Positions 51,819 through 60,570 of a stretch of DNA of 64,000 nt are shown piece after piece; position 1 is the stretch's first letter; every line of letters begins with the position of its first letter. The translations under genes were made by a program, and so were the position numbers. The notes beneath the pieces are model-generated. The model ran no database searches, was not told the DNA's origin, and was given only the letters and a program-made list of their open reading frames with translations. Source of the stretch: Pseudopelagicola sp. (GTDB lineage Bacteria; Pseudomonadota; Alphaproteobacteria; Rhodobacterales; Rhodobacteraceae); assembly GCA_026195905.1 (NCBI GenBank), contig JAPHRE010000019.1, positions 1 to 64,000 of the forward strand, in the 5' to 3' direction.

Positions 51819-52805
51819 GTGAAAGCAGTGATATATCGCGCATTTGGGGCGGCGCGGGACGTTCTGGCCCTTGACGAGATAGCCACGCCCGAGCCGGGAC
51901 CGGGCGAGGTTTTGGTGCGGGTGGCGTTTTCGGGGGTCAACCCGTCCGACGTCAAGGCGCGGGCCGGGACGCGACCGGGCGTGACCAAGCCCCCCTTCCC
52001 GATGATAGTCCCCCATAGCGATGGCGCGGGGGTGATCGAGGCCGTGGGGGCGGGGGTGAACCCGGCCCGCGTGGGGGCGCGTGTCTGGATTTGGAACGGA
52101 CAGTGGCAGCGGGGTTTTGGCACCTGCGCCGAGTATATCGCGCTACCACAGGGGCAGGCGGTGGACCTGCCGCAGGGCGTGTCGCTCGAAGTGGGTGCGG
52201 TGTTGGGTATTCCGGGGCTGACGGCGGCGCATTGTGTCTTTGGCGGCGGGGATGTGACCGGCAAGACCGTGCTGATTTCCGGCGGGGCCGGGACCGTGGG
52301 TCTTCTTGCTGTGCAGCTTGCCAAATGGGGCGGTGCCAAGGTTGTCGCCACGGGCTCGGCCAAGAATTTCGAGAAGATGCGCAACGCCGGGGCCGATCAT
52401 GTTGTGGATTGCCGGAGCGATACGCTTGCCGCAGATGTGCTTGCGGTCACGGGCGGTGGCCTCGTGGATATGGCGATCGAGGTCGAGTTTGGTCAGAACA
52501 TCGCGATGCTGGCCGAGGTAATGGCGCCGAACGGGCGGGTGGCGATCTATGGGTCGGCGAAGGATATGGTGCCGACGATCCCGTTTGGACCGATCCTGTT
52601 CAAGGCGCTGACGCTTGATGTTGTGTTGATTTATATCTTGCCGGAGGCCGAGCGGGACGAGGCGATTGCCCGGCTGCACGCGGCGTTGGCGGATGGGGCG
52701 CTGCATGTGCCGGTGGCCAAGGTCTTTGCGCCGCAGGACGCCGCGCAGGCGCATGAGGCCGTGGAAATCGGTCATCGGGACGGGGCGGTTCTGGTTGGAT
52801 TTTGA
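51819..52805 (+). CDS. NADPH:quinone oxidoreductase (zinc-independent MDR)
   Basis: This 328-residue protein is a medium-chain dehydrogenase/reductase of the quinone oxidoreductase type: SGVNPSDVKARAG, GADGAGVIEAVG-like PHSDGAGVIEAVGAG, and the NADPH-binding VLISGGAGTVGLLAVQLAKWGGAKVV with a GxxGxxG pattern. Zinc-binding cysteines are absent. The start GTG at 51819 (VKAVIYRAFG) is chosen with CGAGGAGGG upstream. It probably reduces quinones or acts on alkenals. It follows irr by 100 bases. Confidence 0.85.
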   Translation: MKAVIYRAFGAARDVLALDEIATPEPGPGEVLVRVAFSGVNPSDVKARAGTRPGVTKPPFPMIVPHSDGAGVIEAVGAGVNPARVGARVWIWNGQWQRGFGTCAEYIALPQGQAVDLPQGVSLEVGAVLGIPGLTAAHCVFGGGDVTGKTVLISGGAGTVGLLAVQLAKWGGAKVVATGSAKNFEKMRNAGADHVVDCRSDTLAADVLAVTGGGLVDMAIEVEFGQNIAMLAEVMAPNGRVAIYGSAKDMVPTIPFGPILFKALTLDVVLIYILPEAERDEAIARLHAALADGALHVPVAKVFAPQDAAQAHEAVEIGHRDGAVLVGF

Positions 52806-52810
52806 GGGGC

Positions 52811-52830
52811 AAGGTCTTTGGAAAGACTTT
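52811..52830. terminator. Possible bidirectional terminator
   Basis: AAGGTCTTT and AAAGACTTT pair with one G-U and a 2-base loop, in the convergent gap between the oxidoreductase gene and the glycosyltransferase-like gene. The following sequence is only moderately T-rich. Confidence 0.35.
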
Positions 52831-52864
52831 GTTCAACGCGTTTCGACCCGCTTGCGTGCCGGGA

Positions 52865-53734
52865 TCAGAACCACTGCCCCGGCTCCATGAGACCAAGGTC
52901 CAGAAGTTGGCGCGAATGCCATTCGAAAGGCACCGAGTTGTGCCATCGGAAGCTATGAATATCGAAGGTCGAGCCGGGGTTGGTCTTGAGCGCCTTGGCC
53001 GTGCGGAAGGAACAGATCGCGGTGGTCAGGTTGTTGTGCCACTCACAGCTATAGGTGTTCATTTCCTCGTCATTGAAGGTAAAATCCGGGCGCAGTTTGA
53101 GGCCGGGCTTGGCTTGAAAGAGGGCAATGCGGTCGATCTTGCGCCGTTCCGTCGGGATATGTTCCTCGTAGCGCCAGCGTAGCCCGCCGAAGAAATCAAG
53201 TTGGCGTTCTTTGGGGTGATCGTGGTTTTCGGGATCGGTGCGCGCGAGCGCGTAGTAGCCGGATTTGTCGAGCATGGCATCGTCAAGCGAGACGGCGTTG
53301 GGGTGGGTCGTGAGGTCGCTGGCGTAGAGATCGACCACATAGCTCAGCATGGCAAAACGGCGTTCTTCCAACTGAAAGGTCGTCATCTCGCCCACTGTGC
53401 GGTTTTCGCAGAAAGGGTAGAAGAGGTATTCGCCGTTGAAACAGTAATACAGCCAAAGCCCCGGCGCGGCGTCGATGATCTTGTTGATGGCGTCGATCAT
53501 TGGCTGGCCGGTGGGGCGGTCGGTTGTGATGCGGACAACGGTCTCGGCCATTTCCTCGGAGAGCGCAAAGGCGGCGGGCATCAGGGCGATGATTTTCTTG
53601 AACCCAAGCGCCGCGTGGTGGCGCAGGGTTGTTTCAATCTCGATCTCGTCCTCAATGAAGATGAGCGCCACCGGCCCTTTGGCCAGATGGGTCGCGCCAT
53701 CGCGCAGGAATGCGGAGAGGGAGTCGTAGGTCAT
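52865..53734 (-). CDS. Glycosyltransferase-like protein (family 2 type)
   Basis: This 289-residue cytoplasmic protein begins MTYDSLSAFLRDGATHLAKGPVALIFIEDEIEIETTLRHHAALGFKKIIALMP. The IEDEIEIETTLRHH segment resembles the NE...EWLxYH pattern of GT2-type glycosyltransferases that act at low conservation. LYYCFNGEYLFYPFCENRTVGEM and SFRWHNSVPFEWHSRQLLDLGL are other conserved-looking blocks. The start is at 53734; the frame continues to 53785. It is convergent with the oxidoreductase and divergent from miaB. The sugar donor and acceptor are unknown. Confidence 0.6.
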   Translation of the reverse strand: MTYDSLSAFLRDGATHLAKGPVALIFIEDEIEIETTLRHHAALGFKKIIALMPAAFALSEEMAETVVRITTDRPTGQPMIDAINKIIDAAPGLWLYYCFNGEYLFYPFCENRTVGEMTTFQLEERRFAMLSYVVDLYASDLTTHPNAVSLDDAMLDKSGYYALARTDPENHDHPKERQLDFFGGLRWRYEEHIPTERRKIDRIALFQAKPGLKLRPDFTFNDEEMNTYSCEWHNNLTTAICSFRTAKALKTNPGSTFDIHSFRWHNSVPFEWHSRQLLDLGLMEPGQWF

Positions 53735-53867
53735 AAAGCGCCCTGTGTGATACGTATGTGATACTGATCTGCTCTTTGGTCTCAAATTCCGTCAAATCGC
53801 CGGGCATTGCAAGCGGCAGGGGTTTTCATGTAGAGACGCGGCCTGAAACCGTGACAGGACCGGGCAT

Positions 53868-55208
53868 ATGGACAACACCAAAGCTGATACGAAAAAGCTC
53901 TTCATCAAGACCTACGGGTGCCAGATGAACGTCTATGACAGCGAGCGCATGGCCGAGGCTATGGGCGGTGCGGGATATGTCACCACCGACAGCCCGGATG
54001 ATGCGGATATGATCCTGCTCAACACCTGTCACATTCGCGAAAAGGCGGCCGAGAAAGTCTATTCCGAATTGGGCCGGTTCAAGGGGCTCAAGGCGGAAAA
54101 TCCAGACCTCAAGATCGGTGTTGCAGGATGTGTTGCGCAGGCCGAGGGTCAGGAAATCATGCGTCGCCAGCCGCTTGTCGACCTTGTGGTTGGCCCGCAG
54201 GCGTATCACCGCTTGCCGGAAATGGAGGCCAAGACACAGGGCGGCGAGAAGGCGCTCGACACGGATTTCCCTGAGGAAGACAAGTTTGAAAAGCTGAAAG
54301 CCCGGCCCAAGGCCAAGCGCGGCCCGACGGCGTTTTTGACGGTGCAGGAGGGCTGTGACAAGTTTTGTGCGTTCTGTGTGGTGCCCTATACGCGCGGCGC
54401 AGAAGTCAGCCGCCCCGTGGGCCGGATCATTGATGAGGCGCGCGACCTTGTAGAACGCGGCGTACGCGAGATCACGCTCTTGGGGCAGAACGTCAACGCC
54501 TATCATGGCGCGGGACCGGGGGGCGATGTGTGGTCTTTGGCCAAGTTGATCTGGGAGCTTGATAAGGTTGACGGGTTGGAGCGTATTCGGTTTACCACCA
54601 GCCACCCCAATGACATGAGCGATGACCTTATCGCCGCACATGGGGAATGTGCCAAGCTGATGCCCTATCTTCACCTGCCGGTGCAGTCGGGCAGCAACAA
54701 GATTCTCAAGCGGATGAACCGCAGCCATGACCGCGAGAGTTACCTGCGCCTGATCGAGAAAATCCGCGCGGCGCGGCCTGATATCCTTATTTCCGGCGAT
54801 TTTATTGTTGGGTTCCCGGAGGAGACGGCAGAGGATTTCGAGGACACGATGGACCTTATTCGCGAGGTGCAATACGGGCAGGCGTTCAGCTTCAAATACT
54901 CGTCGCGCCCCGGCACACCGGCGGCAGAACGGGCGCTTGTTGATGATGCCGAGGCGAGCGAGCGGCTTTATCGTTTGCAGGCGCTTATCACCGAGCAGCA
55001 ACGCGCCATTCAAGACAGCATGGTCGGACGCGAGGTCGGGGTTTTGTTTGAGAAACCCGGTCGTTTTGAAGGCCAGATGGTCGGCAAGTCCGATTACCTT
55101 CACGCGGTGCATGTCAAGGATACAGACGCCGGGATCGGCGATTTGCGCCGGGTGAGAATCGTCGAGAGCGGGGCAAATTCGCTTGCCGGGGTTGTTATTG
55201 GCGATTGA
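53868..55208 (+). CDS. miaB: tRNA-2-methylthio-N6-dimethylallyladenosine synthase MiaB
   Basis: MiaB is a radical SAM enzyme adding a methylthio group to isopentenyl-adenosine 37 in tRNA. The 446-residue protein has the auxiliary cluster cysteines Cys18 (TYGCQMN), Cys54 (NTCHIREKA) and Cys88 (VAGCVAQ), the radical-SAM CxxxCxxC at Cys163, 167 and 170 ([10 protein letters not shown]), and a TRAM domain at the end ([13 protein letters not shown]). It is full length. Downstream is the OmpA-type gene after 239 bases. Confidence 0.96.
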   Translation: MDNTKADTKKLFIKTYGCQMNVYDSERMAEAMGGAGYVTTDSPDDADMILLNTCHIREKAAEKVYSELGRFKGLKAENPDLKIGVAGCVAQAEGQEIMRRQPLVDLVVGPQAYHRLPEMEAKTQGGEKALDTDFPEEDKFEKLKARPKAKRGPTAFLTVQEGCDKFCAFCVVPYTRGAEVSRPVGRIIDEARDLVERGVREITLLGQNVNAYHGAGPGGDVWSLAKLIWELDKVDGLERIRFTTSHPNDMSDDLIAAHGECAKLMPYLHLPVQSGSNKILKRMNRSHDRESYLRLIEKIRAARPDILISGDFIVGFPEETAEDFEDTMDLIREVQYGQAFSFKYSSRPGTPAAERALVDDAEASERLYRLQALITEQQRAIQDSMVGREVGVLFEKPGRFEGQMVGKSDYLHAVHVKDTDAGIGDLRRVRIVESGANSLAGVVIGD

Positions 55209-55333
55209 TGCTATGGGTGAAACAATCATCGGGTGAGCTAGGGCGTTGTTCCCAAGCGCGCCTGCAATGATGCATATCCTTGTGGCGCGCTGTGCCCGAA
55301 AACACATTCTCGCCATAATTGCCTACCAGATAT

Positions 55334-55351
55334 TGTGAAACCCACTTCACA
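55334..55351. promoter_or_regulatory. Perfect inverted repeat, CRP/FNR-type candidate
   Basis: TGTGAA-N6-TTCACA is a perfect 18-base inverted repeat. It resembles the CRP consensus TGTGA ... TCACA but with eight instead of six central bases. It is about 97 bases before the OmpA-family gene start. Confidence 0.4.
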
Positions 55352-55371
55352 GGTTCTCTAAATTTGCTACA

Positions 55372-55397
55372 GTGACCGATATTACGAAATCGGTCAC
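55372..55397. promoter_or_regulatory. 9-bp arm hairpin upstream of OmpA-family gene
   Basis: Perfect arms GTGACCGAT (55372-55380) and ATCGGTCAC (55389-55397) enclose an 8-base loop. No T tract follows, so it is more likely an operator or leader hairpin than a terminator of miaB. Confidence 0.45.
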
Positions 55398-55447
55398 GCG
55401 GCGCGCGTTTGTGCGAGCATGGCCGGATTTAGGCAGAGGATATTGCT

Positions 55448-56023
55448 GTGGCGGATAAGAGTAAAAGCATGATCCGGGCCGTTATGGGGGGCGCAGCGGC
55501 GGTATGTCTTGCGCTTGTGTCCCTCGCGCAGCCCGCAGCGGCACAGAACCAGAGAACTGTGCTTGGTCAGGAATACATCCCGACGATCTGGGTTGACCCG
55601 GATGGGTGTGAGCATTGGGTGATGGATGACGGGGTCGAGGGCTATATGTCGCCGCACGTAAACCGTCAGGGCATTCCGGTATGTCGGCGCGGCAATGTCT
55701 GTGGTGTGATGCCATCGGATCAGTTTTTTGCCACGGATCGCTATGCGATCAACGCGGCCAACCGTCAGCGCCTTGCCAGCTTCTTTCAAAACGCGACCGC
55801 GTCGGCCTTTATCATTGCGGGCCATACGGATAGCCGCGCCAGCGACGATTATAATATGCGCCTGAGCTATAACCGCGCCAACGCGGTTGCCAAGGTGGCC
55901 CGTTCGGTTGGCGCGCGCGTTGTGGACGTGCGGGGCTATGGCGAGCGGATGCCGCGCGCGACAAACCGATCATCTTCGGGCATGGCGCAGAACCGCCGCG
56001 TCGAAATCATCTGTATCCGTTAA
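55448..56023 (+). CDS. OmpA-family protein with WVDP/GC motif
   Basis: This 191-residue periplasmic or outer-membrane-associated protein starts at GTG with AGAGGA upstream. It has a signal peptide (AVMGGAAAVCLALVSLAQPAAA), a 33-residue motif block at 47-79 (IWVDPDGCEHW ... DDGVEGY ... GIPVC, with Cys54 and Cys79) and an OmpA-like peptidoglycan-binding domain from about 91, with GHTDSRASDDYN (Asp128) and QNRRVEI. The motif block recurs in the lipoprotein encoded 12 bases later. I know of no description of this block. The OmpA domain suggests binding to peptidoglycan. Confidence 0.82.
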   Translation: MADKSKSMIRAVMGGAAAVCLALVSLAQPAAAQNQRTVLGQEYIPTIWVDPDGCEHWVMDDGVEGYMSPHVNRQGIPVCRRGNVCGVMPSDQFFATDRYAINAANRQRLASFFQNATASAFIIAGHTDSRASDDYNMRLSYNRANAVAKVARSVGARVVDVRGYGERMPRATNRSSSGMAQNRRVEIICIR

Positions 56024-56035
56024 GGGGGAATGGAC

Positions 56036-56335
56036 ATGAAACTCTCTCGGGGACTCCTTTTCCTCGCCTTGGCTGCGTCCGTAGCGGGCTGTGTCGACAA
56101 TAAGGTCGACAAGACCGTTGACCGTGGCTTTGACAGCAAACATTTAAGCCAGCTCAAGGCCGGTATCTGGGTCGATCCTAACGGATGTGACCATTGGATT
56201 ATCGACGATGGCGTTGAGGGCTACCTGTCGCAGCGGCTTGATCCTTATGGCAAGCCTGTCTGCTCTGGTGCGGCGCCTCCGGGCGTGGCGACCGGGCCGT
56301 TCAAGAAGGGCTCGGAGTTCAAAGATTCGATCTGA
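56036..56335 (+). CDS. Small lipoprotein with WVDP/GC motif
   Basis: This 99-residue lipoprotein precursor has signal and lipobox LAASVAGC (Cys19), a short linker, and the block IWVDPNGCDHW ... DDGVEGY ... GKPVC at residues 44-76 (Cys51 and Cys76 in addition to the lipidated Cys19). It shares 21 of 33 positions with the block in the upstream OmpA-family protein. ATG 56036 fits a ribosome-binding site AAGGGGGA, whereas the ATG six bases earlier is too close to it. It sits 12 bases after the OmpA gene, so they form an operon ended by a terminator at 56355. Confidence 0.78.
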   Translation: MKLSRGLLFLALAASVAGCVDNKVDKTVDRGFDSKHLSQLKAGIWVDPNGCDHWIIDDGVEGYLSQRLDPYGKPVCSGAAPPGVATGPFKKGSEFKDSI

Positions 56336-56354
56336 TCCAAGATTTACCGCATAG

Positions 56355-56389
56355 AAAGGGCCGCGTGTTTCACCACGCGGCCCTTTTTT
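56355..56389 (+). terminator. Rho-independent terminator after the lipoprotein gene
   Basis: Perfect 13-bp arms AAAGGGCCGCGTG (56355-56367) and CACGCGGCCCTTT (56374-56386) surround a 6-base loop and are followed by TTT. It separates the OmpA-lipoprotein pair from phoH. Confidence 0.88.
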
Positions 56390-56484
56390 GTGACACTGCT
56401 GTGAAATCCGCCCTGCTTTGGCTTGCGCCCGGGCGCGCGAGTTGGCACGTTTGGAGGGTAAACTCGCATGAGCAGGAGAATTGA

Positions 56485-57522
56485 TTGGCCATAGGTGTGC
56501 TGACCCCGCCGTCCCCGTCCGGATCCCTCGGTGAAACCCTTGTCGAGTTCCCGGACAACCGATTGCTGATCGACCTCTGCGGTGAATATGACCGCAACCT
56601 GGCCGATATCGAACAAAAACTCTCGGTCCAGATTCTGCGCCGTGGCAATCAGCTTGCCGTTCATGGCGAGGAGCCGGCCCGCAAGGAAGCGATTGAGGTG
56701 CTTGAGGCGCTTTATCATCGGCTTGAGACGGGCAAATCCGTTGAGTCGGGCGATATTGATCGTGAGCTGCGTATGGGCGGCTCGGAGGCGGATACCGGCA
56801 CGCGGGCCGGGGATCAGCTTGAGATGTTCAAGGGCGGGCCGGTCGAGATCAAGACCCGCAAAAAGCTCGTGGAGCCGCGCACCGATGCGCAAAAGGCCTA
56901 TGTGCTGTCGCTGTTCAATCACGAATTGGCCTTTGGCATTGGTCCGGCGGGGACAGGCAAGACCTATCTTGCGGTTGCTGTCGGCGTGTCGATGTTCATT
57001 GAGGGCCATGTGGACCGGATTATCCTGTCACGTCCGGCGGTCGAGGCGGGCGAAAAGCTTGGCTATCTGCCCGGCGACATGAAGGACAAGGTCGATCCCT
57101 ATATGCAGCCGCTTTATGATGCGCTGAATGATTTTCTGCCGGGCAAGCAGCTTGCCAAGTTGATCGAGGAAAAACGCATCGAGATCGCCCCATTGGCCTT
57201 CATGCGCGGACGCACGCTGGCCAATGCGTTTGTTGTTTTGGACGAAGCGCAAAACGCGACCACGATGCAGATGAAGATGTTCCTGACCCGCCTTGGCGAG
57301 GGATCGCGCATGGTCATTACCGGCGATCGAAGTCAGGTTGACCTGCCGCGCGGGGTGCCTTCGGGCCTCAAGGATGCGGAGCGCCTCTTGCACGGGATCG
57401 ACAATATCTCGTTCAACTATTTCACGGCTGCCGACGTGGTGCGCCACCCGCTTGTGGCGGCGATTATCAAAGCCTATGACGCAGATGCGGAAAATGAGAT
57501 GGTCAAGCGGGCCAAAGGCTAG
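56485..57522 (+). CDS. phoH: PhoH family ATPase (YbeZ type)
   Basis: PhoH/YbeZ-type proteins are ATPases/RNA helicases linked to ribosome and RNA metabolism together with YbeY. The 345-residue protein has an N-terminal KH-like region (VEFPDNRLLIDLCGEYDRNLADIEQKL), Walker A GPAGTGKTYLAVAV, Walker B FVVLDEAQN, and ITGDRSQVDLP. The start is TTG with GGAGAA upstream. ybeY follows on the same strand after 65 bases, matching the usual phoH-ybeY-corC-lnt order. Confidence 0.93.
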   Translation: MAIGVLTPPSPSGSLGETLVEFPDNRLLIDLCGEYDRNLADIEQKLSVQILRRGNQLAVHGEEPARKEAIEVLEALYHRLETGKSVESGDIDRELRMGGSEADTGTRAGDQLEMFKGGPVEIKTRKKLVEPRTDAQKAYVLSLFNHELAFGIGPAGTGKTYLAVAVGVSMFIEGHVDRIILSRPAVEAGEKLGYLPGDMKDKVDPYMQPLYDALNDFLPGKQLAKLIEEKRIEIAPLAFMRGRTLANAFVVLDEAQNATTMQMKMFLTRLGEGSRMVITGDRSQVDLPRGVPSGLKDAERLLHGIDNISFNYFTAADVVRHPLVAAIIKAYDADAENEMVKRAKG

Positions 57523-57587
57523 AGGCGCGGTTTGGGGCAATTACTTTTGGGGGTGCGGGGGCCGATCGCGCCCACGCGGGTCGCGAT

Positions 57588-58082
57588 ATGCTAACCGATG
57601 TGGTTTTGGAAGATGACCGTTGGCAGGGGCTTGGTTTCGAGGCGCTTGCGGAAAAGGCGGCGATTGCGGTCTGCGCGCATCTCGGGCTTGATCCCGATGC
57701 GTGGGAGATTGCGGTTCTGGCCTGCGATGATGCGCGGATCGCCGAGTTGAACGCCGATTTTCGCGACAAGCCGTCGGCGACGAATGTTTTGTCTTGGCCC
57801 TCAGAAGAACGGGGGGCAGAGGAGAACGGGGCGCATCCCTTACTGCCGGAACCGGGATTCGACCCGGAGCTTGGCGATATTGCGATTGCCTATGAAACCT
57901 GTGCGCGCGAAGCAGAGGCGGCGGGCAAGCCGATGGCCGATCATGTGGTGCACTTGATGGTGCATGGGGTGCTTCATCTGCTTGGCTATGACCATATCCG
58001 TGACAAGGATGCCACGTTGATGGAGGCGCATGAGGTCGCGATACTTGGCAAAATGGGGATTGCTAACCCATATAGGGATTGA
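57588..58082 (+). CDS. ybeY: Endoribonuclease/rRNA maturation factor YbeY
   Basis: YbeY is a zinc-dependent endoribonuclease required for 16S rRNA 3' maturation and ribosome quality control. The 164-residue protein has the H3xH5xH signature HLMVHGVLHLLGYDH and preceding DKPSATNVLSWPSEE. Length is typical. It is between phoH and corC and likely co-transcribed. Confidence 0.95.
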   Translation: MLTDVVLEDDRWQGLGFEALAEKAAIAVCAHLGLDPDAWEIAVLACDDARIAELNADFRDKPSATNVLSWPSEERGAEENGAHPLLPEPGFDPELGDIAIAYETCAREAEAAGKPMADHVVHLMVHGVLHLLGYDHIRDKDATLMEAHEVAILGKMGIANPYRD

Positions 58083-58112
58083 AACGGGGCGTATCCCCTT
58101 TGGAAAGGTGAA

Positions 58113-58997
58113 ATGGGCGACAGTCAGGACGGGTCTTCTAACGCAGCGCCAAGCGCGCAGCCGTTGGGCGACACACACAAGAGCAGCGGCTTTTTTGGCC
58201 GCATCGTTGAAGCACTCAGCCCAAGCGAGGCAGAGATCGGTGACGGGGGAGGCGAACGCCCCCCACAGATGCCCGGCACCCGTGGCATGATGAATCTGCG
58301 CCGGATGCGGGTTGAGGATGTGGCGGTTCCCAAGGCCGATATTGTCGCGGTGCCCAGCAGTATCAGCAAGGACGAGCTTGTGACCGTCTTTCATGACAGC
58401 GGCATGTCGCGTTTGCCAGTTTATGAGAGCACGCTTGATACGCCGCTTGGGTTTATTCACCTCAAGGATTTTGCCCTGAAACACGGGTTTGCCGCCGAGA
58501 ACGGGAGTTTTGACCTTGCGGCGATGCTCCGCCCGCTTCTCTATGTGCCGCCTTCGATGCCGATTGGGGTCTTGCTGGCCAAAATGCAGGCCGGGCGGCG
58601 GCATATGGCGCTTGTGATTGATGAATATGGCGGGGTTGATGGCCTTGTGACCATCGAAGACCTGATCGAGCAGGTGATTGGCGAGATCGAGGACGAACAT
58701 GATGTCGACGAGGATAAGCTCTGGGTTCAGGAAGAGCCGGGATGCTATCTGGCGCAGGCCAAGGCACCGCTTGATGAGTTTCAGGCCGAGATCGGGCGCG
58801 ATCTGACGTCGCATGCCGAGGTGGATACCGAAGAGGTTGATACACTTGGCGGGTTGGTGTTCATGCTTTCGGGCAACGTGCCTGCGCGTGGCGAGGTCGT
58901 GAGCCATCCAGATGGGGCGGAGTTCGAGATTGTCGACGCCGATCCGCGCCGGATCAAGAGGCTGCGGGTACGGTTTGCCGATGCCACCGGCGGCTAA
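58113..58997 (+). CDS. corC: CBS-domain hemolysin/CorC family protein
   Basis: This 294-residue cytoplasmic protein has two CBS domains (MRVEDVAVPKADIVAVPSSISKDELVTVF ... and MALVIDEYGGVDGLVTIEDL) and the C-terminal transporter-associated CorC_HlyC domain with LPARGEVVSHPDG-like VPARGEVVSHPDGAEFEIVDAD. It has no transmembrane segments, unlike the full-length CNNM/TlyC proteins. Family members are linked to magnesium and cobalt efflux. It overlaps the lnt frame at its end. Confidence 0.9.
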   Translation: MGDSQDGSSNAAPSAQPLGDTHKSSGFFGRIVEALSPSEAEIGDGGGERPPQMPGTRGMMNLRRMRVEDVAVPKADIVAVPSSISKDELVTVFHDSGMSRLPVYESTLDTPLGFIHLKDFALKHGFAAENGSFDLAAMLRPLLYVPPSMPIGVLLAKMQAGRRHMALVIDEYGGVDGLVTIEDLIEQVIGEIEDEHDVDEDKLWVQEEPGCYLAQAKAPLDEFQAEIGRDLTSHAEVDTEEVDTLGGLVFMLSGNVPARGEVVSHPDGAEFEIVDADPRRIKRLRVRFADATGG

Positions 58998-60483
58998 CGG
59001 CGCGCTTGGGCGCTTTTGGCTGGCGCGGGGCTGGCGTGCTCAGCTTGCGCTCATCTGTGGCTTTGGTGCGTTGGGCGCGTTGGGGCAGGCGCCGTTTTCC
59101 CTACCGGCGCTCAGCCTGTTGGGGTTTGCGCTTGCCTTCGGTGTTTTTCCGGCGATGACGACGCCGCGCGCGGCGTTCTGGCGTGGTCTGGCGTTTGGCA
59201 GCGGGTATTTCATAGTTGCGCTGCATTGGATCGTGCAGCCCTTTCTTGTCGATATTGCCCGACATGGGTGGATGGCGCCCTTTGCCCTAATCCTGATCGC
59301 GGTTGGGTTGGCGTTGTTTTGGGGGGGCGCGTTTGCGGCTGCGCGCTGGGTCGGGCGGTCGGCTTGGGCGTTGGTGCCGTTGATTGCGCTTGCGGAACTG
59401 GGACGGGCGTATCTTTTCACGGGCTTTCCGTGGGCGATGCCCGCCTATGGGTTTGTGGATGGGCTTGGCGGGCAGGGGGCCGCGTGGGTTGGATCGCACG
59501 GGCTCAACCTTGTTTTTCTGGCCATTGTTGCGGCGCTTTCCCAATTGTGGGTGCGACCGATCGTGGGCGTGGCCGGGCTTGTTTTGGCGGTGCTTGTGCT
59601 GTGGCCGGTGTCCGCGGCGCAGCAGGGGACGGGCGATGGGCCACTCCTGCGGCTTGTGCAGCCCAATGCGCCACAGCATCTGAAATGGCACCCGGATCAT
59701 GTCTGGAAACATTTTGGGCGCGCGATTGAGGCCACACGCGCAGGAGAGGCGCGCCCCGACCTTATCATATGGCCCGAGACATCGGTGCCGACCCGGCTTG
59801 GCGAGGCGCAAAATGCGCTTGCAGCGATTGCCGGTGCTGCGAAGGGCGTACCGGTGGTTCTTGGGATGAACCGGACCACCGGGCGGCGCATTTACAATTC
59901 CGCAGTGGTTCTTGACGAAAAGGGCGAGGTCGCCGGGGTTTATGACAAGCATCACCTTGTGCCGTTTGGCGAGTATGTGCCGTTTGGCGATGTTTTGGCG
60001 CGGTTTGGCATACATGGCCTCGCGGCGCGCGAGGGGGCCGGGTATTCGGCGGGGCCGGGGCCGCGCCTTCTTGAGCTTGGCGCGGTGGGCCGGGCGCTAC
60101 CGTTGATTTGCTATGAGGTGGTATTTCCTCAGGATGTGCGAAACGTATCAGAAAGGCCAGATTTCCTTATGCAAATGACCAATGACGCCTGGTTTGGGAG
60201 TTTTTCCGGCCCTTACCAGCATTTGCAACAGGCCCGGATGCGGGCGATCGAAACCGGCCTGCCGCTTGTGCGGGCGGCCAACACGGGAATTTCAGCGGTG
60301 GTTGATGCGCGCGGACGTGTGGTTGCGCAGCTTGGGCTTGGTCGGGCGGGGTATCTTGATGCGACTTTGCCGCCAAAACACCCCAAAACCGTCTATGCGA
60401 CATCGGGCGACCTACCGATTGCGGGGCTTCTGGGGCTTCTTGTCGCGTCCCTCTTGTGGTGGCGGCGTCCCAAAAGCGATTGA
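58981..60483 (+). CDS. lnt: Apolipoprotein N-acyltransferase Lnt
   Basis: Lnt adds the third acyl chain to lipoproteins in the inner membrane. The 500-residue protein has six to seven N-terminal transmembrane segments and the periplasmic nitrilase-like domain with catalytic Glu266 (IWPETSVP), Lys323 (YDKHHLVPFGEYVPFG) and Cys377 (ICYEVVFPQ). All triad residues are present. The start at 58981 (MPPAANG) is chosen; it overlaps corC by 17 bases. Substrates here may include the two lipoproteins of this window (Pal and the WVDP lipoprotein). Confidence 0.94.
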   Translation: MPPAANGALGRFWLARGWRAQLALICGFGALGALGQAPFSLPALSLLGFALAFGVFPAMTTPRAAFWRGLAFGSGYFIVALHWIVQPFLVDIARHGWMAPFALILIAVGLALFWGGAFAAARWVGRSAWALVPLIALAELGRAYLFTGFPWAMPAYGFVDGLGGQGAAWVGSHGLNLVFLAIVAALSQLWVRPIVGVAGLVLAVLVLWPVSAAQQGTGDGPLLRLVQPNAPQHLKWHPDHVWKHFGRAIEATRAGEARPDLIIWPETSVPTRLGEAQNALAAIAGAAKGVPVVLGMNRTTGRRIYNSAVVLDEKGEVAGVYDKHHLVPFGEYVPFGDVLARFGIHGLAAREGAGYSAGPGPRLLELGAVGRALPLICYEVVFPQDVRNVSERPDFLMQMTNDAWFGSFSGPYQHLQQARMRAIETGLPLVRAANTGISAVVDARGRVVAQLGLGRAGYLDATLPPKHPKTVYATSGDLPIAGLLGLLVASLLWWRRPKSD

Positions 60484-60518
60484 CCCGCAGAGACAGGGGG
60501 CGTAAGCCCCGAGGCACC

Positions 60519-60566
60519 TGTCGTCACAACGGCTTCCTGGCGTGGCGACATGACTTTAATGGAGCA
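60519..60566 (+). promoter_or_regulatory. SAM/SAH riboswitch upstream of metK
   Basis: TGTCGTCAC (60519-60527) pairs with GTGGCGACA (60542-60550), enclosing a loop with ACGGCTTCCTGGC. A downstream AATGGAGCA pairs with GCTTCC to form a pseudoknot that covers the metK ribosome-binding GGAG. The loop and 3' AATGGAGCA match the SAM/SAH riboswitch class known from Rhodobacterales metK leaders. It would reduce MetK translation when SAM is abundant. Confidence 0.85.
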
Positions 60567-60570
60567 TCCC

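Larger units (their letters stand above)
55209..55447. other. Regulatory spacer before the OmpA-family gene
   Basis: This 239-base spacer has two strong inverted repeats (55334-55351 and 55372-55397) in an AT-richer part and no recognisable gene. It probably holds the promoter and operators of the OmpA-lipoprotein pair. Confidence 0.45.
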
